Both the position numbers and the translations under genes were made by a program. Of a DNA stretch of 64,000 nucleotides, positions 1 to 12,039 are shown piece after piece; within the stretch, counting starts at the first letter, position 1, and the number at the start of each line of letters is the position of its first letter. The notes under the pieces are model-generated. The model did no database searches and had not been told where the DNA came from. It worked only from the letters and a program-made list of their open reading frames with translations. Source of the DNA: Anas platyrhynchos (taxonomy: Eukaryota; Chordata; Aves; Anseriformes; Anatidae); the NCBI RefSeq assembly GCF_047663525.1, contig NC_092612.1, positions 2,079,501 through 2,143,500 on the forward strand. The letters run 5' to 3'.

Positions 1-660
1 GTGCTCAAGCGCTTCTCCCCTTTGTTGTGCCGGAAAAGCGTCACCTCTTTGGGCAGGTTGTTCGCTTCATGGCAGGTCATTTTAGCAGCCGACTTGCCCT
101 TAGCCCAAGGCTTTCTCAGTCCCAGTCACCCACCTCTTCCCTCGGTTCCCTGTGTAAGTGAAGGAAGTCTGCGTGCCACAGTAATTATGGTCTGCAAGAA
201 GTCGCCAAGAGTCCTTCCTGGACGGTGTTTTCAAAGGCACCGAAGGGCCTATGCGTACAGCTCCCATGGAAATGAGGAGTCCCTTGGGCGGCCCAAACCC
301 AGTCCTTTGTCTCAGCCGGCATATTTTTTGGTGCAGAAAGGAGCATTATTGCTGCCCTGAATCTGCAAGGGGGAAGCAGAGATGCTGTGGCACTGTGCAT
401 GGGATGCTCAGTGTGAGAGCCACAAGCAGCCCTTGCAGGGGATGTGCTTGGCCAGCAAGGCTTTGCTTACGGAGAGGAGCAGGAGGTTCCTGTGTGGAGC
501 TTGGGGCTACACCAGACATCCTGGAGGTGCTGGCCGGCGACGGCAGCCCCGCAGAGCGAGGACGGCCATCCCCGCCGGCGCGAAGCTGCACGTGGCTCAG
601 CCGGGACTGGCAGGCAATTAGAGCATCGCCCAGCCAAACCGCCTCACTCCCCTAGGGCAC
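1..660. other. Intergenic, no gene recognised
   Basis: This is moderately GC-rich sequence upstream of the first promoter. Open frames on both strands cross it, but the one at the left edge begins with GTG rather than ATG, and none resembles an EDC, S100 or other known family. It may include the 3' flank of a gene lying to the left of the window, which cannot be judged from here. Confidence 0.4.
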
Positions 661-670
661 TTATTCACTG

Positions 671-744
671 TATAAAAGCTCTGCCATCGCGGGGCTCTCC
701 TAGGCACTTCTCTCCGGTTGTTCTCACTGATGAAGTGGGTAAGT
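671..744 (+). promoter_or_regulatory. Gene A TATA box, noncoding exon 1 and splice donor
   Basis: TATAAAAG lies at 671-678. Transcription would start about 30 nt later, near 700. The short untranslated exon 1 ends at 738, and a consensus donor GTAAGT follows at 739-744. The same layout recurs at every other gene in the window, which supports this reading although no transcript is available. The matching acceptor is at 3018-3019. Confidence 0.75.
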
Positions 745-2546
745 CTGGCTTTTAATGGAGCTCCTGAAATGCTGTTTTGTACCTGGGTGGCTGGAGCAGG
801 CAGAGGTCCTGCTCGTCTACTTGTGGAGATGCAGTCTCTGGGGGATGCTGCCCTCAGCCCTGGCGTGCGCGGCTCTGACAGCTGGAGCAGCTCCTCCGTG
901 CTGAATGGAAGAATATCAGGAAAGCACTTCCAGATGGACCGTGAAGCTGGGAGTGGGATTTTGGGCTTTTCTACGCTTTCTGTTAGATCTAGTCTGAAGG
1001 AAGACATTGACTACATAAAGGGCTCGACGCTGCCAGGAGTCAGATTCGAGCCTGTACGCAGAAAAGTGACTCCTCTAAAGAAACTGGCAGATTTTTTCTG
1101 CCATTTTATGATATTTGAATAAAGCAGCTTCTCAAGTAATAGGAAGAAGCCAATCAACTTCAGTGCCAATGTAAAAGCTAGCAGAGAGACTCTCCAGCTA
1201 AACCTGAACATGTTTAACTTTCTATGTAGGTTAATGGATAAAATAAGTCAGAGATGCAAACAACTCCCTGGAAGCAAATAATCCCCCTATTTTAGAAGAT
1301 TTTTATCTTGATGAGCATCACCAGATACTTTAGCATTGTACGTGTAGTAGTAGCATTGCTATTGTTGTTTTTCAAATGGTTGTTTTTATTAGTCAGTGAT
1401 TATTATAATTGTAGTGATAATGATAGTAACACACAGCATTGTTATTGTTAATAGACACCCAGTGATAGGCTTTTTGGAAGATAAAGCAGATTACTGTAAT
1501 TATATACAGAACTAGGGGCGTTCAGAAAATGCAGTTTCTTTACAATCATTTAATTCCCAAACAATGTCAGGAAAAAAAAAAATCAATCAGAGCACCTTCT
1601 GTATGTCCAGTGGTTCAGCCAAAAAACTGAAGGCAGTGATTTCTGATGGAAAGCACGAAGAGGGTGATTTCCCTCATGGCTCTCAGGACCAGGGCAAAGC
1701 ACAACATCCACAGCAGGTTCAGGAGGGAAGTGTGGATGTGCCAACAGTGCTGCCCCATCCTGTCCCTGGGACACGATCTCAGCTGGCCTCTCCTTCATGC
1801 TGCTCATGAGGAGCTGCTGGGATGAGGTTTCATCATCTGAGCTGCTGTGGCAGGCATTTTGATGTGTTTCAAGCTACCTTAGCAAAAACAAGACATTATG
1901 GCTTGGGATGAATGCAGTGCAGGACTGGAATGAAACTTGCTTGAGATTTTGCCTTAATGCCTTCTCCTTCCTTTCCGCTGGGGTTTCAGCAAACACTAAG
2001 AAAAAACCCTGCTGTGTTTCTCTTCTTTCTTTTCTTAAAGCTTGCCCACGGGACAGTATAAAGCGGGGACTGCAGAGGCAGTGATGCTGATGCTACAGTA
2101 GGGAGCTCAGAGTCCCGTAACCGCATGCTGCCCACCCAGCGGACCCCTGTAGGACCATGCTTCAGCAGACAGGCAGGTCGTACGTGCTGCCACGAACCTG
2201 TTCTTACCGTCAGCTAGCTCATTTAACCTCAGCTTGGGTTTGCCCCCGTGAACTGCAGCCACGCCTGAGTATTACAGCGTGGACACACCTTTAATTTTGG
2301 CTTGCCTTTCATCTCCAGTGCTTGGGAGTTGCAGAATGTAAACTTGAAAGGACGTCCTGGTGGGGATGGAGGAGGCTTCCAGCCAAACGGAGGGTCATAA
2401 CGTCAGTTCTCCTTGGTGAGGTGCTCTGAGGGATACTTAGCTGACCTTTGAAGGGCAGCATGAAAACTCTCCGGTTTGCTTGACTGTGATCCCAGGTTGT
2501 TTCTGGTCTCATATGAGAAGAGTATGGGGGCAGAAGTGGAAAACTG

Positions 2547-2886
2547 TCTCTCCTCTCCTCTCCTCTCCTCTCCTCTCCTCTCCTCTCCTCTCCTCTCCTC
2601 TCCTCTCCTCTCCTCTCCTCTCCTCTCCTCTCCTCTCCTCTCCTCTCCTCTCCTCTCCTCTCCTCTCCTCTCCTCTCCTCTCCTCTCCTCTCCTCTCCTC
2701 TCCTCTCCTCTCCTCTCCTCTCCTCTCCTCTCCTCTCCTCTCCTCTCCTCTCCTCTCCTCTCCTCTCCTCTCCTCTCCTCTCCTCTCCTCTCCTCTCCTC
2801 TCCTCTCCTCTCCTCTCCTCTCCGCTCCTCTCCTCTCCTCTCCTCTCCGCTCCTCTCCTCTCCTCTCCTCTCCTCTCCTCTCCTCT
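2547..2886 (+). repeat. (TCTCC)n pentanucleotide microsatellite
   Basis: About 68 tandem copies of a 5-bp unit form an almost pure polypyrimidine tract of roughly 340 bp on the + strand. Only two bases interrupt it, a G at 2824 and a G at 2849, both near the 3' end. It lies in the intron of gene A, ending about 130 nt before the splice acceptor. The long open frames through it on both strands (SSPLL or RGEER repeats) are products of the repeat period and are not genes. Confidence 0.97.
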
Positions 2887-3040
2887 AATCCCAACCTTGT
2901 CCCAAGTCACCCCAAGCCTCTCACTGCATGGGGACACCTGTGGGAAACTCAGAGCCCTGCATCACAAAGAACCAGACAGTGCCTGTGTGAACTGTCCCTC
3001 TTTTTCCTGCTTCTTTCAGGCATAAGCACCTCGCAAGACC

Positions 3041-4009
3041 ATGCACTATTATGGGGAGCGGTATAAACACCTATACCTGCCGGGATCGAGCTACATCACT
3101 GAAAGCCTCCAGCAGTGCATGCCCCAGCCTGATGCGTGCAGCACCACGTGCCACCCCCTGAGTGTGATCAAGAGCCCAATGCCCAGATGGCAAAGCTATG
3201 TGCAACCTTTCACTTACGTCTGCTCACAGCCGACCGTCACCCAGAGCCAGCTGCTGTCTTGCCAGCCCTATGTCCAGCCATGCGTCCTGCTGTGCCCTGA
3301 GCCCTGTGAGACCACTCGCCTGCTACCCTGCAGGAAGCCCAGCGTGAAGCTGAGCACAACGCAGAGTTTCCAGACCTGTGAGAATGGCCACTATGAGAAG
3401 AAGCGGGTGGCCAAGAGCCTCCCACCCTGTGCACCCAGGTGCCCAGAGCCAGGCAAGCTGAGGTTCCCACCATGTGGGATCAAATACTCGTCCTCCTGCA
3501 AGGATGAGCGTGCATCGCAGAAGATATCCAGATGCTCATCTCAGCGGTATGGCACGGAGCTCCGGTCCCTGCAGGGGATGACCGGTGGCTATTCCCCACC
3601 ACTGCGGGGGGTCACCGAGTGTCCCCCACAGCAGTACGTGACCCAGTGCTTCCAGCAGGAGTATGTGAGCACATTCCCTCACCAGAAGTGCATGAAGGGG
3701 TACCCGACGCAGGAGTGCATCACCACCTACACCTCGCAGCAGAATGGAACCAAGAGCTTGCAGCAGCCACAGGTGCCTAAGTGCCCCCCCGGCACCGGAA
3801 TAAAGGAGAGCTCGTCGCAGCAACGTGTGACCAAGTGCTCACTGCTGCAGGAGGGGGTCAAGCACAAGAGCTCGTCCATGCAGCACATCAGCAAGTCCAA
3901 GTGCCTCCACTCGTGTGCCAACCAGCACTCGCCACGGCACCACTCAGGGGGGGTTAAGCGTTCGAGCCACACCAAGAAGAGCCGCTGCGCTTCAAAGTGG
4001 CTCTGGTGA
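3041..4009 (+). CDS. Gene A: Cys/Gln/Ser/Lys-rich EDC-type protein, no beta core
   Basis: The predicted product has 322 residues, encoded wholly in exon 2 (acceptor AG at 3018-3019, ATG 21 nt later). That is the standard layout of simple EDC genes, whose products are cross-linked into the cornified envelope. There is no signal peptide, membrane segment or CBP core. The N-terminal half has Cys-Pro and PEPC/PEPG motifs near residues 74-145. Residues 191-290 carry a loose repeat around QQxVT(K/Q)C (for example 197-203 and 260-266), followed by Ser/Lys/His-rich sequence and an unusual WLW C-terminus. Abundant Gln and Lys would suit transglutaminase cross-linking; this is inference. It may correspond to an avian EDC protein of the glutamine-motif (EDQM) kind, but I cannot assign it. 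It sits beside the CBP block and uses the same promoter and exon design. Confidence 0.82.
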   Translation: MHYYGERYKHLYLPGSSYITESLQQCMPQPDACSTTCHPLSVIKSPMPRWQSYVQPFTYVCSQPTVTQSQLLSCQPYVQPCVLLCPEPCETTRLLPCRKPSVKLSTTQSFQTCENGHYEKKRVAKSLPPCAPRCPEPGKLRFPPCGIKYSSSCKDERASQKISRCSSQRYGTELRSLQGMTGGYSPPLRGVTECPPQQYVTQCFQQEYVSTFPHQKCMKGYPTQECITTYTSQQNGTKSLQQPQVPKCPPGTGIKESSSQQRVTKCSLLQEGVKHKSSSMQHISKSKCLHSCANQHSPRHHSGGVKRSSHTKKSRCASKWLW

Positions 4010-4367
4010 AGGAGCTGAAAATGTATCCATGAAAACTGCAAGATATATAGCTGGGGCCTGAGGTTTATTTTCCCCCGTTCCTAACTCCTGGAGATGCTTT
4101 GCCCGCATGTTCCCCTTATTTTAATCAATGCTAAACTTGTAGGGTGCATTGCCTTCCTTTCATGGTTATTCTTTAGTTATTAAATAACTCTAGTTACACA
4201 CTTTAGTTACTCCTGCAACAGAAAAGATGTTAGTGAGAAGTTAAGTAAATCTGAGCAGGTGCTCAGGCTTTGAACTTTAAGCTGATACATCTCTGTGGTA
4301 ATGTTTGCACCCCCAAGAGGTTTTTACTGTTACTGGATCAATTATACTCACCGGTTGTGCCCGTTGT

Positions 4368-4373
4368 ATTAAA
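4368..4373 (+). other. Gene A poly(A) signal ATTAAA
   Basis: This hexamer lies 359 nt after the stop. It is followed by TTGCA 7 nt later and then a GT-rich stretch, matching the arrangement at the CBP genes. An earlier ATTAAA near 4178 lacks the downstream TGCA. Confidence 0.6.
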
Positions 4374-4399
4374 TCTCAGGTTGCAGCTGGATTCCTGCT

Positions 4400-7300
4400 G
4401 TCTGGTGTCTGATTCATTTTCCATCTTTTAAAAATTATTTCTAATACTAGCAGTCAAATTATTCCCTGCTGTTGTGCCACTCCTTTGTGTAAAATAATGC
4501 CAGTAATCTCACTTTTAGGACTTGAAAGATTTACCAGCTGTGGGAACAGATCTTGGTGTCAAAAGCTTAGCCAGAGACACATAAAAAGAGCAGCATGGGC
4601 TGGTATTTAGAAGAAGGCTTGATTAATGCAGTGAGACTCATTAGCAGTTGTCTTCTGCTCTGACAGGCAAGTTCATCCCTAGACAAAACACTGCTGGGCA
4701 GATTATGAAATGGGTTATGTGGGATAGCCCCTGGGATAGCAGGAGAAGGGAGGACAGTGCATAAAGTCCCTTGTGATGGTGGGACCCCGAGCTGTCCCAG
4801 CTCACATCAAGGATGACCAGCATCAATAGTCTGTGGTTATAAAAGTGCAAGCAGAGGGAAAGCAACTTCCAGCTCCAGTTGTTCCCAGATGAGAACGTTT
4901 TCCTAGAGAACAGCAAATATTTATCTTGTTTGGTCAATATTTTCATTTCCTAATATATATAAATAAACTCCCAGAGCACATTTCTCTGCACAACTGCCCT
5001 ACACCACGTGTCCCTCACAGGAGGTGCAGCGCCGGGCTGTGGCAGCTTTCTGTCAGCACACAAAGGTGCAGTGCAAGACCTGGTGGCTCCTCCTGGCGTT
5101 GCTTTGTTGCCTTGCACTGCTGAGCTGGCTCCCTGGGCAATTCCCAGCAGGAAAACTCCCTCCTAGCTCCCCAGCTTCCTCTGCAGCACCCCAAACAGAG
5201 AGAGCAGGATTTTCTTAGACCCTTTTTTCTAATAAAGTGATAGATTTGGCTGTAAAAATAGAGACCGATGCTACCTAGTCCTCCAGGACTAGGAGGAGTC
5301 CTGTGGGGAGAGAGAATTCATTTTACCTTTAACCCTGGGGAATTAAATGAAAAGAGGAGGCTGAGCAAATAGCTCCCTCCTGATAACCTCACCTGGGATC
5401 AGCCCCTTTCTTATCCCAGTTCTGTGCAAAACCTGGCTCCTTTCCACCCTGGCATGATGCAGGGGCCCCGAGGTCTGTAGCTGTTAGAGGGAGATGGAGC
5501 TTCACAACTGCACATGAGGGTGGCACAGCCCATGCCGTGGGGCAGCTCTCCCACCTGCATTTATGCCATTTGCATGGTTAAAAGGGCTCTGCTGGTGTCA
5601 GCTGCTCTTGTTCCCAAAGGATCTAGCTTCCCCTTCAGTTAGCATGAGAAAGATGGCATTGAGCAGCAATCAATTCCATTCTAAGAATCCGAGGTTCTGT
5701 TTCTGTAGTTTTGCTCTTGACAAAGGGTGGGGCTGATATGATAAATAAACAGCTGAGATCGCCAGATAGCCACTGAATGATGCAAGGCTTTTACCAGCTC
5801 TCTTCACAAAGATGTTTTTTTTTTTTATGTTTTGTTGGCCATGGTCAGTAATGCAACTTTGTCTCAGAGCTACCATCTGAAGAGTCCAAAGACCCTCACA
5901 CGCCTTTGCCCACTTTGCTCACATTCAGACTACCACTGCTGTGCCCCAAGCTGGTAAGGCAGCACCGTCCCCTCTTTTCCCCAAGCCGCCCTGGCAGCAG
6001 ATCCATGCTCCATCACCATGAGTGGGCTGGATCTGCTTACAGAGAGGTCAGGAGCTCTGCAAAGTAATGAGCAGGCAGCCCCAAATGTGGCATGGATCTT
6101 GTAATCCCAAAGATGACGTGAGGCAGTGCTGCATCCTTGTGGTGGTGAAAGCTAACCACAGGCTGTGCGAGCCAGAGCACAGGCAGCAGCAGGAGGAAAG
6201 TGATTATTCCCCTGCAGCTGGCACTCAAGAGGCAGCATCCAGACCTCCGTGTCTGGTATTGGTGCTCAGCCATGGACAGCTGCGAGCAAGCCTGGAGGCA
6301 GCTGCCTGGGCTGCTGGGACACTGGTTGCAAGAGAAAAGGCTGGGAGAGCTGGGCAGATTTGCCCTGGAGAAGAAAGCAATGAAGAAACAGCTTATTACT
6401 GCTTCTACCCACTGAATGAGTGTTTAGAGTTAGGACAGGCTCTTCTCTGATGTGCATTGCAACAGGGTGGGCTACAAAGGACCTTTGTCTGTCTTCATGT
6501 TTTCTTGGCACAGTTTTCCCCATGCAACAGTTCTACATCCCATCAGGGACATCCCATCGGGGCAAGCTCCACAGTGCCGCATTAGTAAGAGGTGTGAGAC
6601 ATTTAAAGCTGTGTTGCTAACCCCATCCCCAAGGTGTTTTTGTGCAGGCAGCATTATAACTTCTAGAAATTACACAGCAACCCTGCTCTCCTTTCTCCCT
6701 GCAAGGAAGACTGGGAGGTGTAAGTGAGTTTCCAGTTTGGGCAAGTGGGTGCTCTGCAGGCAAAGTAGCCTAGAAACAAGAATTTCCATTTTTCTGGATA
6801 CTTTCTCCTTTTTAAAGAAGGGTATGATCAGAAATTGATTCAGATGTCACCAAGAAATCCATAAGAAGCTGAAATTGGCAAAGAATGTGAAGCACATTTT
6901 TTTTTAACATAAAACATCATCAGTCTCTAATAACAGAGCTTAGCAGGGCAATTCTCCATCACGAACTACAAATTCTGGGTCTGGTTTTTCAGATAACTTT
7001 GTGTGTACTTTTCATTGTCTCTTATGAAAGAATGGGGAAGATAATCCTGACAATTAAGATTGGTGATGTGAAGTTTCCACACAGCAAGGAATGTCAGAAC
7101 ATTTCAAAAATATTCATTATCAGTTTATACATGCAAAGAGTTTTATCATTATAATATTAATAGTATGTTAGCTGAGAAACACCTCAGGGCTGAGTAATAG
7201 CACCTTTCGAATATGCATTTTTTGATTGAAGTGCCTAAGTTGTTCTCACAAACAGGATGTTGTTTCAAGCCTTGATAACTCATAGCATTTTGCATTTTCA

Positions 7301-8030
7301 TTAAATGTTGCATTTCTGTTTGCATTCAAAAGCAATAATTTCATCATAGGTTAGGAAGGCAGCTTCTGCTAAGCCTGTACAAGTTGAGCACATGACTCTT
7401 AAATCTGAGAATCCAACTGAATTCCTGGGAAATAAGTGAGGCCCCACAAAATTCAGAAATACCAAACAGGAACATGGCTCTCCTATTCCAGAAAGTTTCT
7501 GAGGGCCTATTACGTATTTCAGCCTGTTGATGTAGAGGTTTTCCTTGACCCCATTACAGACAGATGTTCCCTCTTTAGGTAAATTTCTGAACACATTAAG
7601 CCTCCAGAACGAATCTCTCTTGACTTTCAGTCATCTCTTAAATCTTTATGGACATAGCGATGCCTGTCGATGCACTGATCTGCCAGAGTGAGCATCTCTG
7701 TGTTGTCTCCTGTTCTCCAATGGATTCAGCCCCAGAAGAGGAAGAAAAATGGAGAGAAACCTGACAATTTATACACCAAATAGGTAGATCAAAGTTTTTA
7801 GAAGTGACTTTCAGTGATTTTTGGAACCCAGCCTGAGGCCATTTTAAGCAACCTCTTTCAAGACATCTTAAATGAGCAAGGCATGAGATGGTCCTTCGTG
7901 TAGACACCAAGTTTATCTGCAAAGGTTTGAGAACCTTTGTGTAAATTGATGGCCAGAATCCATGGATGCCAACTATTGCATCTCCCTGCCCTAAGTCCTG
8001 GCTGTTCATCTGAACCATTCCTGACAAATG
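4400..8030. other. Intergenic, no gene recognised
   Basis: About 3.6 kb between gene A and an old CR1 fragment. Open frames at 5024-5218 and 6022-6450 start with GTG and match no family. Part of 7100-7260 resembles sequence near 35905 and 41019 (see findings). I see no splice-paired TATA and exon 1 here. Confidence 0.5.
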
Positions 8031-8034
8031 TTTG

Positions 8035-8310
8035 TCTCATCCACTGCTAAAAGTCTCCAATGATAGAGATTCCACAACCTCTCTTACCCATTCCTGCATG
8101 TCAGTAACCACATGATAAAATTATTTCCCCGTGTTTAAGTCTCCTTTGATGCACTTTTAGCTCATGACTATTATTCTCGTCCTCAGCATGTGTAAACCAC
8201 AGCTAAATGCTTTCACTTTGGTATCTACCTTTTATCTGCAGAAATTCTTACCTTATCTCCCCTCAGTCATCTCTTTTGTAAGTGGACATAATTAGGAGAT
8301 TATGCTTTTT
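8035..8310 (-). mobile_element. Old CR1/L3-type LINE fragment
   Basis: The + strand reads as the reverse complement of the CR1 3' region. Landmarks are the 'gattccacaacctctc' segment near 8067, the stretch resembling 'gtttaagtctcctttg' near 8132 and the 'ctcccctcagtcatctc' segment near 8257. Divergence is high, so it is an ancient, truncated copy without coding capacity. Confidence 0.6.
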
Positions 8311-8937
8311 AACATTCTGATCTCACTTGGTGACTAGTGCCAGATGCTAACCAACTGGTCAGTACCTAAAGCAGCAGAGGGGATCCCCAAACAGAATGTC
8401 ATCCTCTGTCTACAAAGCTGTGACAACTCTTTGACAAATGACAGGAACCAAATAACCAGATTTGTTCCATTGATGACAAAAAGGGGGGATGTGTAGTGTG
8501 CAAAATTCTGTTCTCCACTCCACTGAGGCACTTACAGGGTGAACACCATGTACCTCCATCTAAATGCTAGGATGGATTTAGGGGGACTGAATTACAAATC
8601 CCATACCTAGAAGCATCTGGGCATATCTTCATATCATATTGCATATTTGCAATACATCAGTTACCATCTGCAAACCACTGCTTGCATGGTTACTGCTTAA
8701 GTCGAAGCTGGACAAACTGGAGCGAGATGTATTCCCACACTAACACAGTGGTAGACGGAAGTGGTAGAATCACATCAGCAACGAATTTAGACCATAAAGA
8801 TATAATACAAGGGAACCCCACAGCATGTAACAGTATGTACTGTCAAGAATTGAATAATGTTGGTAAACAATCTTAAAATAATTATAGTAATTATAAGTGT
8901 TACACATGCGGGAAAAATTGCTTGGGAAGTAATTAGG

Positions 8938-8953
8938 ACCTCATGCACAAAGG
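8938..8953 (+). promoter_or_regulatory. Shared upstream element of gene B (CCTCATGCACAAAGG)
   Basis: This 16-nt element begins 46 bp upstream of the TATA box of gene B. Close matches stand at about the same distance in front of G (37206) and J (60501), with looser ones in front of C and E. Its core resembles a C/EBP half-site; that reading is inference. Confidence 0.5.
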
Positions 8954-8983
8954 TTGTCTCATCTTCCTGGAAGTTGGAGAAAC

Positions 8984-9054
8984 TATATAAAACTCACAGG
9001 ATTCAGGGCTCCTCTGGCCATTTCTCTTGACTACCTCCTGGACAACTGGTAAGT
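8984..9054 (+). promoter_or_regulatory. Gene B TATA box, noncoding exon 1 and splice donor
   Basis: TATATAAAA is at 8984-8992. Exon 1 runs from about 9013 to 9048 and is followed by GTAAGT at 9049-9054. The paired acceptor is at 10873-10874, giving a 1.8-kb intron. The TATATAAAAC form is shared with gene G. Confidence 0.8.
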
Positions 9055-10895
9055 CCCATTCACCTCAATCTAATTATATCGAGCAAGATGTTGCTTTAAT
9101 GTGAGCTGGGATTTAATAGCAAAGCACTCTGCAATTTCTAAAATTACAACTGGGATTCTTTATAGAAGAGTCTGCTAGAAATTATTTAGTTGTATTCTTG
9201 GACTGTGTTCAGCTGTAAAAATGCATATATGGGGATTGTAATCCTTATTAAAAATGAAATGTAATTTTCTTATTATCAGATAACTGTATATATCTATACG
9301 TTATCCAATATGAATGGCATTTTAACCTAAATTCAGTTAGAATTTTGGTAATATTGTCCTGGTTTTGGCTAGGGAAATTTTCCTCCTTTTTCATTAAAAA
9401 ATGTAAAAGATCTGAACTGTTCCAGCCAGTGTTGAATAACAATTACGTTTGCACCCAAAACACGGGTAGAACCAAGAATTCATTTCACTAAAAATTGATG
9501 CCTACTGGTTTTCTCTGTCAGTTATCCTCGCAACTCTGTTCATAACCAGAGCCTCTCTCTTTGGGCTAAGACACCTTCATTGTAGTACTAGGAAGGAGAA
9601 GGATCTCTGCAAGGACAATTGTTTTCATGCTGAATGATTTTAGGATTTTTCTGATGAGAGTATCTGACGCTGAGCATTGAAAGACAAGAAGTACTAGACA
9701 AGAAAAGCAAGGGGATTCCCCAAACTTTTCGTCCTAATCAGTGACAGAAACAGACATTTCACATGATCTATTTAAACACCTACCTCTGAATGAGCTTGAT
9801 AACACTCTGGAAGTGCCTGTTTCTCTCCAGGATAGAAATGAAGTGACTACTTTATAGATAATTCTCTATATCATGCAGTTTTCAACTTTGACAGATAAAT
9901 CCCACAATGTGTTTATATAGTTTCCTGTGAATGGCTTAAAAGATGGATTCAGGGTCTAGGCAATAAAGTAGGCACCAACAATCTCCAAGAAGTTCTTGGC
10001 TGTACCGCCAATGCTCTCTGCAAACCGCCTGGAAGTACCTGGAGGTGAGATATTCCTAAGAGCTTGGGGCACCGAAGCTCAGTCCTTCCACCTCCCGCAC
10101 AGCAGTACCAGCTCACAGGACTAGGATGATGGCCTTTCCTCCCAGCCCTGTCCTGTGCAGGCTCCTCAGTGTGTGTGAGCCTCTCAGAACAGAGCCTCTC
10201 TGTAGCTTTGTGCTGATAACAGCGCCCGGCGCAATCTCAGCAGAGGCGCAGGAATCCTATTACAAGTGATTATCCAAACGAGGGCTGGGCGTGCTCTATC
10301 TATCACAGACACCAAAATTATCCCAGACAAGGACATTTATCCATTCTCCATCACAGGGATATCAAGTACCCATTCCCATATGACCAGTGGCTTCACGGCA
10401 CCAGCAGTGGTTGTGCTGAAGCCCCCAGCCATGGCTGTGGTGCCTCTCCACTTGTCCTTCTTAGCTTCCCAGTCAGCATGTGTGCCTGGAAGAGAGAAAA
10501 GAGGCGCTGAGCCTGTGGGAATGGCCTGTAGGCAAGGGTTGGAGGGAACTAACTTGGGTGGAGAAGGGTTAGATCCAGGCTTAGGTGTCCTTTTGGCAAG
10601 ATGAGAAGGAGTCAGGGTGATGGGGATATGATTAGCAAAGAAAGGGGTCAGGAATAGGACGGGGGGTCTGGACTGACATGGGAGCATCATCTCCTGAAAT
10701 TAGAATCTCATATCTCCTCTGTGACAGCATCTACATTACCTACACAACCCCTATAACTAAAATACCTGTGCTAGGCCCTTACCTGCTTGCATTGTTTGTG
10801 TGTGTGTGGGGAGGAGCAGGGTGTGGGGTGCCAACATTTCCCAAAACACTGCTGTGGTCTCATTTGTGCTGCAGGTTTGCCACCATTTCTCCCAG

Positions 10896-11387
10896 ATGTC
10901 CTCCGGTGGGGGGTGGCACACAGGATGCTGCTCCTACCCATGCGACGTGCAGTGCCCACAGCCACTTGCTACCTCCTGCAATGACCCTTGTGTTGTATCC
11001 TGCACTGCCTCCAGAGTCATTATATTCCCCCCTCCCGTCGTCGTGACATTCCCGGGGCCGATCCTCAGCACCTGCCCACAGGAGACAGTGGTGGGAAGTT
11101 CTGCCATCTCGCAGGGATGTGCTCCAGCCTCACTGACGTCTCTGGGGGCTGAAATCCTGCACTCCGAGCCATCTGCAGGGAGGTTCATCCCCAGCTACCT
11201 GCCTCAGTGTGCCTCAAGGTGCTCCTATGTGTTTTCTTCCCACTGGATTCATCCTTGCAATAGGCCCAGCTACAGACGATACCGACCACCTGATAGAGAG
11301 AGGGAAGAACACATTCCAGAGAAGGAGAAACCAGAAACAGAAACTACAAATGCAGCAAATGAAGAAAAAGAGACCTCAGAAGCATAG
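10896..11387 (+). CDS. Gene B: corneous beta-protein with charged C-terminal tail
   Basis: The predicted 163-residue CBP begins [10 protein letters not shown] at the first ATG after the acceptor. AG at 10873-10874 gives a 21-nt leader; the AG immediately before the ATG could also serve. The beta core spans about residues 38-69 and keeps [13 protein letters not shown] and PQETVVGSS. Cys residues at 11, 12, 16, 20, 28, 32 and 36 flank it, as is usual. Instead of a Gly-Tyr tail it has a Cys/aromatic motif, [13 protein letters not shown] (109-121), then RRYRPP and about 30 residues rich in Glu, Lys, Arg and Thr. The CSYxxSxxWxHPC motif recurs in gene G, so B and G are sisters. A charged tail on a CBP is unusual. 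CBP identity is firm; tissue of expression is unknown. Confidence 0.92.
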   Translation: MSSGGGWHTGCCSYPCDVQCPQPLATSCNDPCVVSCTASRVIIFPPPVVVTFPGPILSTCPQETVVGSSAISQGCAPASLTSLGAEILHSEPSAGRFIPSYLPQCASRCSYVFSSHWIHPCNRPSYRRYRPPDREREEHIPEKEKPETETTNAANEEKETSEA

Positions 11388-12039
11388 CACAGCAGCACCA
11401 ACCCCAACAAGCATGTCCAAGGGCCTTGTGGATTCCTACTTCCTCTCTCAAGCAGATTTACCTATGTTTTCCTTAAATTATGCTGTACACTAAGTTAATG
11501 TTTTTTTTCCTCAAGTACATTCTCAGGCCAACAGGCAATTTGGCCAAAAAATGTCCCCAATTCTAATTTGCATTGAAACATGAAACATACATTATTTCAT
11601 CCTCAGAAACATTTTGCTCTTTTTGCATTGCTTTGCCAGAAAAATGCAGGCAGCAGTTGTTTCAAGATCAACACAAATGTAGTCAGTTAAGACATTATAA
11701 ACCCTTTCCCTGCTAAAGCTAGTTAGACTGGTCTTTGCACTTAAGAGAATTAGTCACTTCACTTTTTCCTTTGATAAATATATACACACATATATAATAT
11801 AAACATATGCCATTTGTTTCTGCCTTTCAACTTCACTGCAGGAAAGAGTCTAGTGGGGAACAACTCCTGTATTTATATTTTACTTTTATTTAACAACAAC
11901 AACAAAAATTTGGTGATATGTGTCACTGTCATCTAGGAGAAGCCTGAGTGCAGCATAAGAGTGACAGAATCTGCATCTCAAACTGTGTTACTCCATCTGT
12001 TACTTATTCCAGAAGCCTTGTTCTGTCCTTTCCCTTCAC

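Noticed and set aside
2057-2063. Second TATAAAG inside the gene A intron as an alternative promoter
   Set aside because: No convincing splice donor follows within a normal exon-1 distance.
2403-3066. Long open frames on both strands with SSPLL or RGEER repeats
   Set aside because: They are created by the 5-bp TCTCC repeat, which stays open in all frames; they lie in the gene A intron.
5024-5218. 64-codon frame with a hydrophobic stretch, after a TATA-like sequence and before an AATAAA
   Set aside because: The frame starts at GTG, has no in-frame ATG and no family similarity.
6022-6450. 142-codon + strand frame
   Set aside because: Starts with GTG, has no recognisable domain and lacks the promoter and exon layout of the local genes.
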